In this document: positions 42,019-53,908 of the stretch, one piece after another
Layout of the letters: each line of letters opens with the position of its first letter
Numbering within the stretch: the stretch's first letter is position 1
Translations under genes and position numbers: made by a program
Assembly (NCBI RefSeq): GCF_024362695.1
Contig: NC_065419.1
Span: 11,904,678 to 11,968,677, forward strand
DNA length: 64,000 nt
Origin: Pectinophora gossypiella
Taxonomy: Eukaryota > Arthropoda > Insecta > Lepidoptera > Gelechiidae
Reading direction: 5' to 3'
Notes under the pieces: generated by a model
Databases searched by the model: none
Seen by the model: the letters and a program-made list of their open reading frames with translations, nothing else
What the model was told of the DNA's origin: nothing

Positions 42019-42514
42019 GTCGTCTGTTTAAATAGCACTCACAAAATAACTGGTCTTCAAGCAATTTCACATCCAAACTTGGGTAAAACTCGCACAATCT
42101 GCAAATCATGCTGAAAAAGGGCGATCGTTAAAAGTTCTTCGTGAAAGCGTCTATTTATCAGATAGTCCGGACTGTGGACTGCGTAGGTCACCGTACGGGA
42201 TAAAACGCTGACTTGGCTATTTTATACGAATGTCGGGGCTATCTGTATTGTGAATAAAAGAACATATAGTATGAAAGCTAGGAAGTGGTGTTAGACCGAA
42301 GATGAAATATTGTTACTGGCCGGCGAAAAGGAAAAATCAATAAAAAGTTTCCTAAGTGATTTTAAATTAAGACATCTGCGCTCAAGAATTCGATTTTCAA
42401 ACGAGGAAGAACATGAAATTCATTCCTTGATTGAGCTACTTGACAACCGATTTTGAGAGCCTTAAAGTGCTTATGGTCCTTCTCCTCAATACGATTGACA
42501 ATTTCGTGGAACAT

Positions 42515-42645
42515 GGCCCTATTCGTATACAGGATAATAGTGACATACATAGTAACGAAAATCTTGAGGGATGATTCAGACCATGAATCTGAGTTGATAT
42601 CAAGCGGAATTTCCTGTCGGAAAATTAATGAATAGTTTGGGATCA
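42515..42645. mobile_element. MITE E copy, right arm missing
   Basis: AGTGACATACATAGTAACGA ... GATGATTCAGACCATGAATC ... GATATCAAGCGGAATTTCCT. A 130-codon minus-strand frame (42362-42754) runs through it, so that frame is not a real gene as it stands. Confidence 0.6.
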
Positions 42646-43200
42646 TGAGGTGAATCATTCCCCTCAGTATTCGGCACGTTGTCGCTAACAACCTGTATCC
42701 TTCACCTTCATACTGAGAGGTCAAAAAGTCCGCATATTTCTGACGAGGGTCCACAAACTGCTAACAGTCAACATCAGTCGACATTTTCCTACGTCAGGGA
42801 CCTGACTTCATTATACGGCATCCGAAGTATTGCAAAGTTGCTGACGACAAGCTGCGTACGACTATCAGCGCTTTCGGAAATTATTAGAATTATTATTTAT
42901 AAAAAAATACACATTTTATACATACATAACATGAAGCCTATATAAAATAGGAATAGAATAGAAATTGTTTATTATAAAAGGACGCCACACACAAAGTACA
43001 AGACAATAACATCATTTGATCACAACACAATTACAAAAAGCATAGAATCATTCTAATGAACATCCAACCAATCCCAACGGGGCCCCACCTTATGATCATT
43101 AGAATGATTCCCCGTTGGGGAAGGCAGACCACGGAATTCCACTTACTACTCATGCATTCGCGCTAGTAACTAAATAAAAAATGATTGAAATAAAATTAAA

Positions 43201-43558
43201 ATTCCACCATCTAATTTTAAGTTATACCTGTCATTTTCTTATCCGCCGAAAGGGAAAGGGACGGGTGATTTACAGCTGTTAATTTCAAATTGAATTAGTG
43301 TATGAACTTATAACTCGCGCGAATCAAATAGGTACCTCGCTGGTATGCAACCCGTAGACGTGTGCTATCGTCACCTTAATTTTGCCGGGCTATTAACTAA
43401 TGTACAATTTTTAGAGGGTTGTTTTAGATTTCTGCCTAAAATTGATGTGTGTCAACTTTGTGCGTGTCTATTACCCATCTCTTTCCTTTTCGGCGGATAA
43501 GAAAATGACAGGTATAACTTAAAATAAAATTAGATGGTGTATATTGGAATCAGAACCA
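43201..43558. mobile_element. MITE B copy
   Basis: Left terminal bases eroded; arms TTATCCGCCGAAAGGGAAAG and CTTTCCTTTTCGGCGGATAA intact; ends GGAATCAGAACCA. Confidence 0.75.
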
Positions 43559-43812
43559 TTTTAGAAACACTTATCGGTTATTGATACTTTTTACTCTGTA
43601 TTCAGTATTTCACAACCCATCTCACCTAGGTATCGAACATAATATACTTAGTTATTCGCAGACGAAGTCAAGTGAGAGAGCGATCACGGTTCCCCTACAT
43701 AAATATTGAGCAGACATGTTTTATTTACCACAGTTCGTCGAGGAAATATTATCGATAGTGTGGTAAGTATAAAATACGTGTGCAACGTTCAAATAGAAGA
43801 TATTGTTATATA

Positions 43813-44038
43813 CAGGGTAAGTGACATCGTAAAGTAAACTTTGAAGGATATACAGAACCATGACTCTGAGTTGATATCAAGTGGAATTTTCCGTCGCAAA
43901 ACTATAGAACGAAAAATAATTTAAGAACACACTTAAATGTGTATGAATTTTCCGACAAGAAATTCTACTTGATATCAATTCAGAATCATGGTCTGAATCA
44001 TCCCTTTCAGTAATCGTTACGGTGTCACTAACACCCAT
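43813..44038. mobile_element. MITE E, palindromic
   Basis: CAGGGTAAGTGACATCGTAA and GTTACGGTGTCACTAACACC bracket arms containing GATATCAAGTGGAATTTTCC and its reverse complement. First of four within 1.3 kb. Confidence 0.7.
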
Positions 44039-44071
44039 ACCTACTTGTATTGCTACCAGAATGTAGTTGTA

Positions 44072-44285
44072 CGGTGTATAAGTGACATCGTAACGAATAC
44101 TGAGAGGGATGATTCTGCTCATTATTCTGAGTTAATATCAAGTGGAATTTTCCATCGCAAAAGTATATAATTGAAAATAATTTAGAAAACTAAAAAAAAT
44201 ACGAATTTTCGGACGGAAAATTCGACTTGATATTAACTCATGATCATGGCCTGAATCATCCCTCTCAGTATTTATTACGTCTTGA
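44072..44285. mobile_element. MITE E, palindromic
   Basis: Begins GTGTATAAGTGACATCGTAA and closes CTCTCAGTATTTATTACG. Arms GATGATTCTGCTCATTATTC and GATCATGGCCTGAATCATC have drifted. Confidence 0.65.
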
Positions 44286-44693
44286 TGTTTTGACTGCAAA
44301 TTGTTCTTTAACAGTACGCTATTGAATGACTTTTACATCGCAATTGAGAATAGGTACAATCGAGAGAATGTATATTAAACAGTGACATTTTCGAAAATGA
44401 TTTAATATAAAATCAAAATTTATAGACAATCTTGATATTTTTCAAAGGGTTTATAAATATGTATCCTATTGTAAAGCTAAAACTGAAAAGTATCTAGAAC
44501 AAAGGCAACGCGCGCGATTACTTTTAAGTTTCACTTTGCAACGCAAAGTATGCTATCGAAACTTACTTCACAGTTCGGTTTTCAAAAGCTTTCTGATAGC
44601 AATATGCTACAAAGTTAGTACTTCAGCCGGTCACCGAACTCGAACCATTGGAGGGGAAGGAATACCTACTTTACGACAAAACACATATTTTAT

Positions 44694-45303
44694 ATACAGC
44701 GTTACGAAAACTTTGAGAGATGATTCAGACCATGATTCTGTGTAGATATCAAGTGGAATTTTCTGTCACAAAAGTATGGAACTGAAAATAATTAAAAAAC
44801 ACTAAAATATTCATGAATTTTCCGATAGGAACTCCATACAAGTACGTACAGGTAGCCATACAAGTACGTAAGGGTGTTAGTGACACCGTAACGAATATAA
44901 AATTGATGATTCACACCATGATTCTGAGTTGATATCAAGTCAAAATTTCGATCGCAAAAGTATAGAATTGAAAATAATTAAATATTTTTTTTAATTAACG
45001 GAAAATTCCACTTGATATTAACTCAGAATCATGGTCAGAGTCATAACCCTCAGTATTCGTTACGATGTCACCAACAGCTAGTATTATACTTCATAAGAGG
45101 GATACAAAGTCTGACGGACGGTCTTTGTAGGCGTAATATCGTCACCCTAAGCCTTTTATGATGCTTTGCTGCATAGAAGATTGCCAAGTACGCCTGCACA
45201 AGTACTATGCACTGAGGGTCTATCTCACCAGAACACTGTGTATAAATTGTATACCTAAAGAGGATTAAGTGCAAGACACATACAAGGTTTTAGTGACACC
45301 GTA
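44694..45303. mobile_element. MITE E copies: one truncated, one complete, one end
   Basis: 44694-44834 lacks its right end. 44872-45077 is complete (GGGTGTTAGTGACACCGTAA ... TTACGATGTCACCAACA). 45283-45303 is an isolated left end (GTTTTAGTGACACCGTAACG). A matching right end sits at 46106-46130. Confidence 0.6.
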
Positions 45304-45343
45304 ACGAAAAAAATATTTCGTACTTCTATTTGATTGTACTTAA

Positions 45344-45687
45344 AGAGCCGTGGTAGCCCAGTTGGTAGAACGCTTGCCTCTCACTGTGAGGTCACAGGTT
45401 CGACTACAGCACAGGCCTAAACCAATGATTGTCGAATTAATTTTCGAATTAATGTTTGGGTCACAAATGATTATCACGTGCTCAGCGGTGAAGGAAAACA
45501 TCGTGAGGAAACCCGCATTACCGAAAACTGCATTTTCGGAGGTATGTGACCTAACCTGTATTGGTCTGGTTTTCCCTTTGCGGGTCGGTAGGTCAGACAG
45601 GCAGTCGCTTATGTAAAAAAACGGACCTGTCAAATCTTCAGGTTAGGTAAGCGGACCCTGTGAAAAACGGGATAATGCTAGGGAGAT
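45344..45687 (+). mobile_element. SINE-3, full-length
   Basis: tRNA-type head with A box TGGTAGCCCAGTTGG and B box GGTTCGACTAC. The body includes GATTATCACGTGCTCAGCGG and CGTGAGGAAACCCGCATTAC, and it ends GGGATAATGCTAGGGAGATG. A 15-bp imperfect target duplication is likely (ATTTGATTGTACTTA and ATTTGATTATACTAA). Confidence 0.8.
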
Positions 45688-45837
45688 GATGATTTGATTA
45701 TACTAAAAACGATGGTTGCTGTTTTTTGGTCGGATATGTTTAATATTTTGAGTTAGTGCGACGCCATTGACCCGTGAGGTGTGCACAGCTGCAGTGTTGT
45801 TGTAATAATTTGTCATATTTATTTAAAATGTGTTCTA

Positions 45838-46060
45838 CATATATACTCACGCCTATTTCCCACCGAGGTAAGCAGAGACTCCGGAATTCCATTTCATCAT
45901 GACACACTTCTCTTGATTCCTTCACATTCATCAATCTTCTAAGGACATCTCCAATTTGATCAATATACTTACGTCCTTCTAGGCCATAGACCTTCGCTTT
46001 ATATACCGCTTTCGTAATAATTAAAATGTGTTCTATGCAGTGTAAACATAAACGGGATGA
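45838..46060 (-). pseudogene. LINE-a C-terminal relic with a MITE-like gap
   Basis: On the minus strand it reads a degenerate GLEGRKYIDQIGDVLRR and MNVKESREVCH, then the CCGTGGGAAATAGGCGTGAG-type terminus. About 20 codons of the 5821 version are missing between the two parts, and the reading frame is damaged. Confidence 0.65.
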
Positions 46061-46235
46061 AAACAATTTAAAAATCCCCAAAAATTTTAATGAAAAAAAG
46101 TTTTTGTTACGGTATCACTAACACCCTGTGTGAGCGTCGTTTCGGCGCGAGGAGCAGAAGTTTGTATGAACAAAGTCACGCGTGGAATTTTGTAGTCAGG
46201 TGCGGACAAACACAGAGAATGTTCATGTAACACGG

Positions 46236-46344
46236 TTTCTATCTTGACAGACAGAATCCTATCCTGTGATTGGCTGAAATGTCAATGAACTGACAGGAGT
46301 TGGCAGTTATCACAAGATAGGATTTCTATCTGTCAAAATAGAAA
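46236..46344. mobile_element. Palindromic MITE, 109 bp
   Basis: TTTCTATCTTGACAGACAGA ... CCTATCCTGTGAT is mirrored by ATCACAAGATAGG ... TCTGTCAAAATAGAAA. Single copy in the window. Confidence 0.6.
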
Positions 46345-47329
46345 CTGAGTGACAAGATCACGCTTCAGAACATAATAAAAAATCCCGCACGGTATGTTGC
46401 CTGTATCGCCTCTGTGTTCCTTGATCTTATAGTAATGTATAGTTCCTTATTCTATGAGCACTAAATTCTTGTAGTTTGCCCGCTTTGTTTCGGCTGCAAG
46501 GTTCGTTTACCATAAAAACAATAGCTTCTGTTTCCTTTTCTGTAGTCGGGTAAAAAAACAAATTACATAATCACTACACTTCACGCACACCACTTACACT
46601 TCACTCCTCTCTTTCACTCATTTCTTTTTTCTTTGACAAACTCTTATAAACTCTCTTCAGATAATTTACAAAAAATAACTGGACCAAAAGATTTTCCGAA
46701 GGTCCGGGCAAATACATTACCGTAATATATCATCTAAGAGAACATTTCTATTCATTTTTTCGCCGATCATCTCTCAGACAATTTTTCATTGGTCCTGCGC
46801 TTTGAAAACAGCTCTGCTTAACAATAAGGTACTGTGCCAGTGTTTTTACATTTTCATCCCGATTTGACTTTCTGAAAGTTTCAGACTAAGGATGTAGTTA
46901 CCCAGCCAGCGTGGTTGCCGATTTCTTTAAAAAAAAGGCTAATTCGTACTAATCTCGGTGTTGACACCTTTTTAAAAAAAACAAATAGGCTCGCGTTTGA
47001 CCATAATCTCACCTGATAAGTGACGATGTGATGTAGGATTTACCTTACAAATGGACGGAACACCTTACCATAAAGCAAGCAAAAACCTTACACGTCTCAT
47101 ATATGACTTCTAGAACATTCGTCATCTTTAACCTTTCGTTTGGCAAGCGATTTTTCATTGCCTTCGATCCCTCGTTCTATAAGTTACTCAAAACTGTCAC
47201 TGTATTTTCCTTGTCCCAGAACAGCGTACTAGAGAGGTCCACGGTTTGCAGACCTACGAGTGGTTGATTTATCACCGGCTTTGGGACACAGTAAAAATAA
47301 AACAGTAGTACTGCACTTATGAAACAAAT
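46345..47329. other. No gene recognised
   Basis: About 1 kb with no ORF above background and no internal repeat match. Confidence 0.4.
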
Positions 47330-47460
47330 AAAAGAGAAGGTGCAGGTCGTGTCGTATCGGGAGGTGAAGGTTTTGGCGGGAAGAAGAGAGGAATGGCGAT
47401 TACTCCACCGATAAGAGCGCAGCTCTCAAATAGAGATAGAGAGAGAGAGAGAGAGAGTAC
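47330..47460 (+). repeat. LINE-b end with (AG)n run
   Basis: GGTCGTGTCGTATCGGGAGG ... GATAAGAGCGCAGCTCTCAA is a diverged LINE-b terminus. It runs into a GA microsatellite (about 47432-47457). Confidence 0.55.
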
Positions 47461-47616
47461 TGCACTTACACAAGCGCATCTAACTAGTGAATAGCTTAAT
47501 GATAGTGAGATGTTACTATTTGAAAAGTTTCCTTCTCTCTTTTGAACTTTTATTTGGTTGTGCCCGAAACGGTCTGTGATGTGAACTTGTACACCATCAT
47601 AGTAGGTATGCAAACG

Positions 47617-47993
47617 GCCTCTGTGGTCCTGTTGTTGATTCAATATTCTTTATTTACATACAATCTTCTTCTATCGTGTGGGTTGTAAGATGAATTACCA
47701 ACCTCATCAACCTGGTGTCAGAGTTCCTATAGAAACCACCAAAGGCCCCTGACATGACTCATGATAACGTCTACGTACTTACATCAGTAAGTAGTAACCG
47801 GGACCAACGGCAACGGCTTAACGTGCCTTCCGAAGCACGGATCGTCTTACCTTCGGACAATCAGGTAATCAGCCTGTAATGTCTTAACCAAACTAGGGAT
47901 CGCAAAGTGATTTTTGTGATATGTCCCCACCGGGATTCGAACCCGGGACCTCCGGATTGTGAGCGCAATGCTCACCCACTGGACCACAGAGAC
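47617..47993. mobile_element. SINE-1 head (+) facing full SINE-1 (-)
   Basis: 47617-47638 is a plus head scrap (CCTCTGTGGTCCTGTTGTTG). 47664-47993 is a minus copy from ATCTTCTTCTATCGTGTGGG to its B box (CGGGATTCGAACCCGGG) and A box. It repeats the arrangement at 39839-40371. Confidence 0.75.
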
Positions 47994-48846
47994 TGTCAAG
48001 ATAATTAAAATATCCCTTTTTAATTTATATCCCACATGTATTCGGGCCAAGTTGCCATAATCTGTAGGTCCGAATGAGGTAAAATTTGTCAGACCAAATC
48101 TTACTTTTTATCTTCTACAATAAGTCCGAATAACCTAAAAAAAAGTGTCACCTTAGGACATCATGTCGTTTGGAGTCCGATGACATTTCTTGTTTGGCAA
48201 AGGTAGGCATCTAGGTACATGTGCGCATGCGTTAGAAAATGATTCTACTGTTCTCCTTGTACTATGTTTTGGGGGAAATCGGAACTACATCCGCTGAGCC
48301 AACGCTTTGTGACGTCATCGCTGCAATTGTTCAGTGCTCAGTGGAGCGTTAGGTAGCGTTTCCACTTTTGAAGCAGTTTGCAGTTTTGAGAATAAACAGT
48401 TAAGGGTTTAGTCATAGAATAAAGAACGAACAGAATGGTATCTCTTTGCCTCGCACCAATTCTTATCGGGCACTGAGCAAGAAATCAGAATCATTTATTC
48501 AACGTTATTATCGTGGATAAACTTGTTGAAGGTCAATGTAACATTTTTGAATTTATTCATCGCAAATACTATCCTCAAAAGACACTCGCAAATAACCTAT
48601 GATCCTACCCTCACTCAAAATATGAGAAGACATGACCTGGTCTGTCCTACAAGATTATTTAAAACAGCTTTTTCAAAAAGATTCTATGACTTTCTAGGAT
48701 CTTACCTTTATAATAAATGTAACAAAGATAATAATATTTACCCATTAAACATTTACCAATGTAAAAAATCAGTAGCTGAATGGTTACAGAATTTTAATTA
48801 TGACGAAACAGAGAATCTTTTAGACATAATTAAATAGAAGTGAGAC

Positions 48847-48941
48847 GCACACACGCACGCATACACGCACACACACACACACGCGCACACACACATACAC
48901 ATACACGCACACACGCACGCACACACACACATACACATACA
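48847..48941 (+). repeat. CA-rich compound microsatellite
   Basis: ACAC/CACG/CATA units over 95 bp inside LINE-d. Confidence 0.9.
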
Positions 48942-49206
48942 AGCATTTATAAATTTGATATTTTCTTTTTAAGAAATATTTTATGATTTAGTCTAACAAT
49001 TTAAAAAAAAAAAACTTAACTTAATTTTTCTTAATTTTTTTTATATTTTGTTATTTTTTCTTGACCATGACTTTTTGGGGGTGGAGGCCTGGAGTCCTAA
49101 AACACAGGGTATCCTAGTTTAGGCTCCAGCCTCTACAAATTTTGTTTTTTTTTGTATGTAATTATGTATCCATGTGTTTTATAATTTGTAGAGGAAATAA
49201 AGATTT

Positions 49207-49233
49207 TACTTACTTACTTACTTACTTACTTAC
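49207..49233 (+). repeat. (ACTT)n tail of LINE-d
   Basis: Six to seven ACTT units at the LINE 3' end, typical of a templated retrotransposon tail. Confidence 0.85.
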
Positions 49234-49683
49234 GTCATTTCGCAAGGTGTTATGGCTGAGGAGAAGAAATGACAAGAAAGTTATTTAATAACTAGAGGAA
49301 CACATTCAATACCAGACATTTTTATCATTACGGCAATATTGCGTAATATATTGCAATTGATGGAAAGCACGTCAGGTTAAAAAAAACTCGAAACACTGCC
49401 CGTTTGGTTTGCAGTTCTATTGCAGTCGTGTCAACTGCATTCAAACTGCAACTGAACTGCAATTTGCGGTTGATTGCAGTTGAAATGCGGTCCGTCTGTC
49501 TAAAGCCTAATACTTCCCTAAGGGAAAGTTTGCACTCGCATGTAAGATAGCGTTAAGATAGCACACAATAAGAATAAGATTTTTGTATGGAGTGTCCTGG
49601 GTGAAGTTTAGATTAAATTAGAATACATTCTAGAAAATTTTCGTAGTCCGGAAAGTCTCTGATTGAATAAACTAAACACGAGT

Positions 49684-49857
49684 AAGATGATGCGTACTTC
49701 GGAAGGCACGTTAAGCCGCTGGTACCGGTTACTGTTTACTGATGTAAGTGAGTCGTTACATGAGCCATGTCAGGGGCCTTTGGTGGCTCGATCATAACTA
49801 TGATACCAGGGTTGATGAGGTTGGTATTCACTTCACAACCCACACGATAAGAAGAAG
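49684..49857 (+). mobile_element. SINE-1 3' half
   Basis: GATGCGTACTTCGGAAGGCA ... CAGGGGCCTTTGGTGGCTCG ... CCACACGATAAGAAGAAG. The tRNA head is missing. Confidence 0.7.
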
Positions 49858-50436
49858 AACTAAACACGTAATTAAGCGTTCGCACAAAATTTTCACTAAC
49901 TGAAACACGTCATCAAGTAATACTGATACAATTTAACATAGGTAAGTACTTAAAACAACATTTACACTTAGCAAATGAAATTCTCGCGTGTTGATAGCGG
50001 GTAGGTATTGCCTACAGTGTCTCAGGCAGTCACATTGAGATGTATTTATGTGGGTGGATGTAAATCATGACGTCACAACGAAGCCATTGATTATGCTGAG
50101 CGACGCGAACGACCTATCAACTGTCTGAGTGCTGAAATTACGCAAACAATAGTTTGCTGTTCATTTAATTATTGTTTGTATTTATTTATTTAGGTACACA
50201 AATACAATATATATAAACTTTTACAGACAGCATTGTATAAATAACAATTTGGTATATATGCTTGCCAATTACATGCGTACACAGCATTTGCCGTAAATGA
50301 ACAAAAAATAAACAAACTGTATAAATACTAAACAAACTCATTATATAACAATCCAACCAAAATCATAATCAAATGAAAACCAAAAAACAAAATAAATATA
50401 TATTTATTTTATATTTTATATATTGTTTATATATTC

Positions 50437-50715
50437 AGGGTGTTAGTGACATCATAACGAATACTAAGGGAGGTGAATCAGACCATAATTCTGAATTGAT
50501 ATCAAATACAATTTTCCGTCGCAAAAAAACACTAAAATGTTCATGTATTTTCCGATAGGGAAATCCACTTGATATCAACACGGAATCATGGTCTGAATCA
50601 TCCTTCTCAGTATTTGTTACGTTGTCAATAACACCCTATATATAAAAGTTAAAGGTCACTCACTGACTGACTTAATCATCACGAAATCTCAGAGGATACA
50701 AGTGTTATTTGCAAG
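50437..50715. mobile_element. MITE E copy followed by a Helitron-like 5' end
   Basis: 50437-50636 is a complete MITE E (CAGGGTGTTAGTGACATCAT ... TTGTCAATAACACCCT). About 50637-50715 (TATATAAAAGTTAAAGG; CACTGACTGACTTA) resembles the 35389 Helitron start. A possible eroded 3' hairpin lies near 50898-50925. Confidence 0.55.
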
Positions 50716-51195
50716 AGGAGTTATTTATTTATTTATAAAAAAGGTACACCAACAGCTTATATAATAAAACATTAAATAAAATAAAAGTTACATCAGGAAT
50801 TAGACTACAAAAAAAACAAAAACAACAGGAGTTCAAAAAAACAGTTGATAGTTTACAATATGATTTTTGTCATTTTTTAAGATTGAATCATTTTTCGTGG
50901 GCGAAATCGCGGTAGGTCGACTAATAATATATACCTAAATTTGTTTTCACTATTAACTAGATTGCCATACACAGCATGCACTGTTTATCGAGTAAGTTGT
51001 TCTAAATCGTGATAGGCACTGGGAAAGTAAACAATAGTAATTTAATCACAGAGGTTCGCGTCGTAGGGGCAGAGGGAAATGAAATTGTCCCTTAGTTTTC
51101 CCCGGCTGAACCCGGAAAGGGAAGGGCGTTTAGAGCATAATGAGAAAAGTTGTCGCTTAGACACTTGATTGTCAGGTAACACGTATTTTGCATGT

Positions 51196-51344
51196 GTACA
51201 GTCATGAGCAATATAATGTACCCACTTCAGGACTCTTGTCGCACTAACATATTTGACATTTAGCGAGACTTCAACTTCAATTTGTCAAAAAAGTTAATGT
51301 GACATGGTACCAAAGTGTATACATATTAATGCTCGTGACCGTAC
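51196..51344 (+). mobile_element. MITE D, first of a tandem pair
   Basis: GTACAGTCATGAGCAATATA ... ATTAATGCTCGTGACCGTAC; the two ends form an imperfect inverted repeat. Other copies: 51341-51488, 54805-54952, 57671-57820, 61643-61793, and possibly an eroded one at 33795-33925. Confidence 0.75.
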
Positions 51345-51488
51345 AGTCATGAACAATATCATGTACCCACTTTAGAACCCTGTCGCACTATCATATTTAA
51401 CATTTAATGAGACTTACGGTTTAATTTGTCAAAAAAGTTAATGTGACATGGTTTCAAAGTGTATATGTATTAGTACCCGTGACCGTAC
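51341..51488 (+). mobile_element. MITE D, second of a tandem pair
   Basis: Starts on the GTAC that ends the first copy, so the two share those four bases. Slightly more diverged (GTACAGTCATGAACAATATC). Confidence 0.75.
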
Positions 51489-51544
51489 ACGAGGTTCAAA
51501 ACGCATGTTATATATTAGTATTCCCATACTAACGTAACGGTAAG

Positions 51545-51922
51545 TTTTTTAATTATTTACAATTCTATACTTTTGCGACGGAAAATCCCACTTGATATTA
51601 CTTAGGATAATGCGCTGAATCATCATCCCTCACAGTATTCGTTACGATGTCACTTATACATACCCCGTACAAGTACAAGTCGGTATGGGTGTTAGTGACA
51701 CCGTAACGAATACTGAGGGGGATGGTTCAAACCATAATTATGAGTTGATATCAAGTGGAATTTCCTGTCTGAAAATAAAATTGATGAAAATTTTAGTGTT
51801 TTTTTTTATTATTTTCAGTTCCATACTTTTGCGACGGGAAATTCCACCTGATATCAACTCAGAATCATGGTCTGAATCATCCTTCAAAGTTATCGTTACG
51901 ATGTCACTAAAACACCCTGTAT
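51545..51922. mobile_element. MITE E: half copy and complete copy
   Basis: 51545-51660 is a right half (CTTTTGCGACGGAAAATCCC ... TTCGTTACGATGTCACTTAT). 51686-51922 is complete, from GGGTGTTAGTGACACCGTAA to ACGATGTCACTAAAACACCC. Confidence 0.65.
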
Positions 51923-51944
51923 AGAGGCGAGATGTTTGGCCACT

Positions 51945-52105
51945 CAATAAGATACGACAAAATTAAAAACATCATGGAAGGGAAGATAAAAGAAAGAAAG
52001 GAAGGGGAAGAGCTAACATGATACAAATTAAAGAGAAGGCGAACGTCGTGTCTTATAAGGAAGTAAAAGAATTGGCCTTTGATAGACAAGAAAGTACAAT
52101 ATAAG
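51945..52105 (+). pseudogene. LINE-b C-terminal relic
   Basis: Degenerate RHDKIKNIMEGK, then KEKANVVSYKEVKELAFDRQ, across frame changes. The basic RGRP motif is eroded. Confidence 0.6.
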
Positions 52106-52149
52106 ACACAAAAAAGCGTAAAGGAAGGAAACTAATATACCTATGTAGG

Positions 52150-52715
52150 GACTCTTTAAGGGAGCTGTTTAAAGAAATAAATATACCGACGGTCGCAAGT
52201 CAATATATTTATCAAAACATTATGTATGTACGTAAAAATGTATCTCTCCTTCCTAGAAACTGTGAAAGGCATACTTATAATACAAGAAATAAAAATAAAA
52301 TTGGTATTCAAAATTCTAGATTAAATAAATTAAATTCATCGTTTTTGGGGTTATGTACATGTTTTTACAATAAAATACCAGATAATATTTTAAATTTGTC
52401 AGAAAATAAATTTAAAGCTCACATGAAGCTTACTTTATGTAAAAACCTTATTATAATATTAATGACTACCTAAATGATAAAAATGTTTGGTATTGAACGT
52501 GTTACTCTAGTTGTTAAAATAAATAACTTGTAATGTACTCACATTGATTTAAAAGATGTGTTGCTGTTGCAGTTTCTTGTCATTTCTTCTCCTCAGCCAT
52601 AATAACACTTTGTGAAATGACGTAAATTCGAAAATGTTACATTGACCTTCAACAAGTTTATCCATGATAATTACGTTGAATAAATGATTCTGATTTCTGT
52701 AATTATGCCATAATT
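52150..52715 (+). pseudogene. LINE-c RT C-terminus and 3' UTR
   Basis: An open frame from about 52150 to 52473 reads DSLRELFKEINIPTVASQYI, then NTRNKNKIG, SFLGLCTCFYNKIP and LNLSENKFKAHMKLTLCKN, the typical end of a Jockey/CR1-type RT protein. The 3' UTR ends TTGAATAAATGATTCTGATT. Everything upstream is lost (5' truncation). Confidence 0.75.
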
Positions 52716-53099
52716 AACATATCAACTTCGCTCGCTTTGGGTTACCAAACTTGTATTAATATATTATATATATAGAGATGTATATATATCCTCATCAAAT
52801 TACAATGTAATTAGATTAAGATATATGTTGTGAGGTTGTATAAGCAATCGGATTATCAAGTTTAAGTGCTCGTCGCGAGTTACCTACTCAAATAATCAAA
52901 GTAATCTAACTCTTAATTTAGTAATCCTGGATTATGAAGTTACAGCTGCAAATACATTCTGGGTTATGTAGAAATGTTGCTATTATAAGTATTTATGATT
53001 ATTTTCCTAGACTGGTTCTAGACTTCATGGATAACACTAATAGACACGCTTCGTACCATTAAACTACCACACCTTTTGTCTCACCAAGTCACCACCTAC

Positions 53100-53720
53100 C
53101 ACGATGGAAGTACGTAGTCGTTTAGCCATAGCAGGGGCTTTTGGCGGTTCAATAACAATCCTGACATCAGGGTTGATGAGGTCAGGTCATCCACCGGACA
53201 ACCCACACTAAAAAACAAATTGACTCTACCGTAGACAAACTCGAACATTTGCGGTAAAACCGCATGCAAAAATAATGAATAAAAATCAACCGTAGGATTC
53301 AACTCAACGTTACTAATCCAAAGTTACGAAGGTACATAGAGTAGAATCATATGTAAATGATATGGTCGGAGTTTGTTACCGGCATATATTACTCTGTGAA
53401 CACCCAGGAAAACTTTGAAGCGTCTAAACGAAGCTTAGGAACTGTAGTTGTTGGGTAACTCAGCGACGATTTGCATTTTGTCGACGAGACAAAGCTACGA
53501 ATGTTTAAATCGAGACATTCTGAGATGTTTTATGTACTTAAAATGTTGCAATTTAAGAATGACTTCTTTAAGTCACTGGTCTTGGCTATTAACCGTAAAA
53601 AGAACACCTCGACCAACCCGTAGTGGAGCAGCGTGGTAGAGTATGCTCCATACCCCCTCCTGTTGTTTGAGGGGAGGCTTGTGCACAGTAGTGGGACGCA
53701 TATAGGCTGTTTATGTTATG
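53100..53720 (+). repeat. SINE-1 and SINE-4 3' fragments
   Basis: 53100-53212: SINE-1 (GCAGGGGCTTTTGGCGGTTC). 53604-53720: SINE-4 (CAACCCGTAGTGGAGCAGCG ... GTAGTGGGACGCATATAGGC). 53213-53603 shows no gene. Confidence 0.6.
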
Positions 53721-53908
53721 TTATTCTATATATTACATACAAAATATTTTCTTAACGGCCCAGATGGTACGAATAATAAATTCTAAGCTAAGCTTGTCAC
53801 AAAACAGATATTAAGTTTTCGTCAGAAAAGGATTTGTCATTTTCGTACACGTGTATGTCTAACGAATACTAATACATCCTTGTCAAAAACACTCTTAGTA
53901 ATACATAA

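Larger units (their letters stand above)
48554..49233 (+). mobile_element. LINE-d, 5'-truncated, RT C-terminus and 3' UTR
   Basis: The frame 48523-48837 ends in RRHDLVCPTRLFKTAFSKRF ... QCKKSVAEWLQNFNYDETEN, the look of a Jockey/CR1-type RT C-terminus. Then come a CA-rich microsatellite (48847-48941), a 3' UTR and a terminal GATTTTACTTACTTACTTAC tail. Its first codons in that frame (before about 48554) belong to the host LINE-c UTR. Confidence 0.7.
48486..49290 (-). mobile_element. LINE-c 3' UTR, split by LINE-d
   Basis: 48486-48553 (AATCAGAATCATTTATTCAA ... GGTCAATGTAACATTT) and 49234-49290 (GTCATTTCGCAAGGTGTTAT ... GAAGAAATGACAAGAAA) are together the reverse complement of 52575-52705. Bases 48554-49233 are inserted between them. 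Confidence 0.7.

Noticed and set aside
42362..42754. 130-codon minus-strand ORF as a host gene
   Set aside because: Its middle is MITE E sequence (RQEIPLDINS is a translated palindrome arm also seen at 51738-51947). There are no recognisable domains in the remainder.
51196..51488. CRISPR-like or satellite array
   Set aside because: Only two units, each with MITE ends; isolated copies occur elsewhere. No spacer pattern, and the sequence is eukaryotic.
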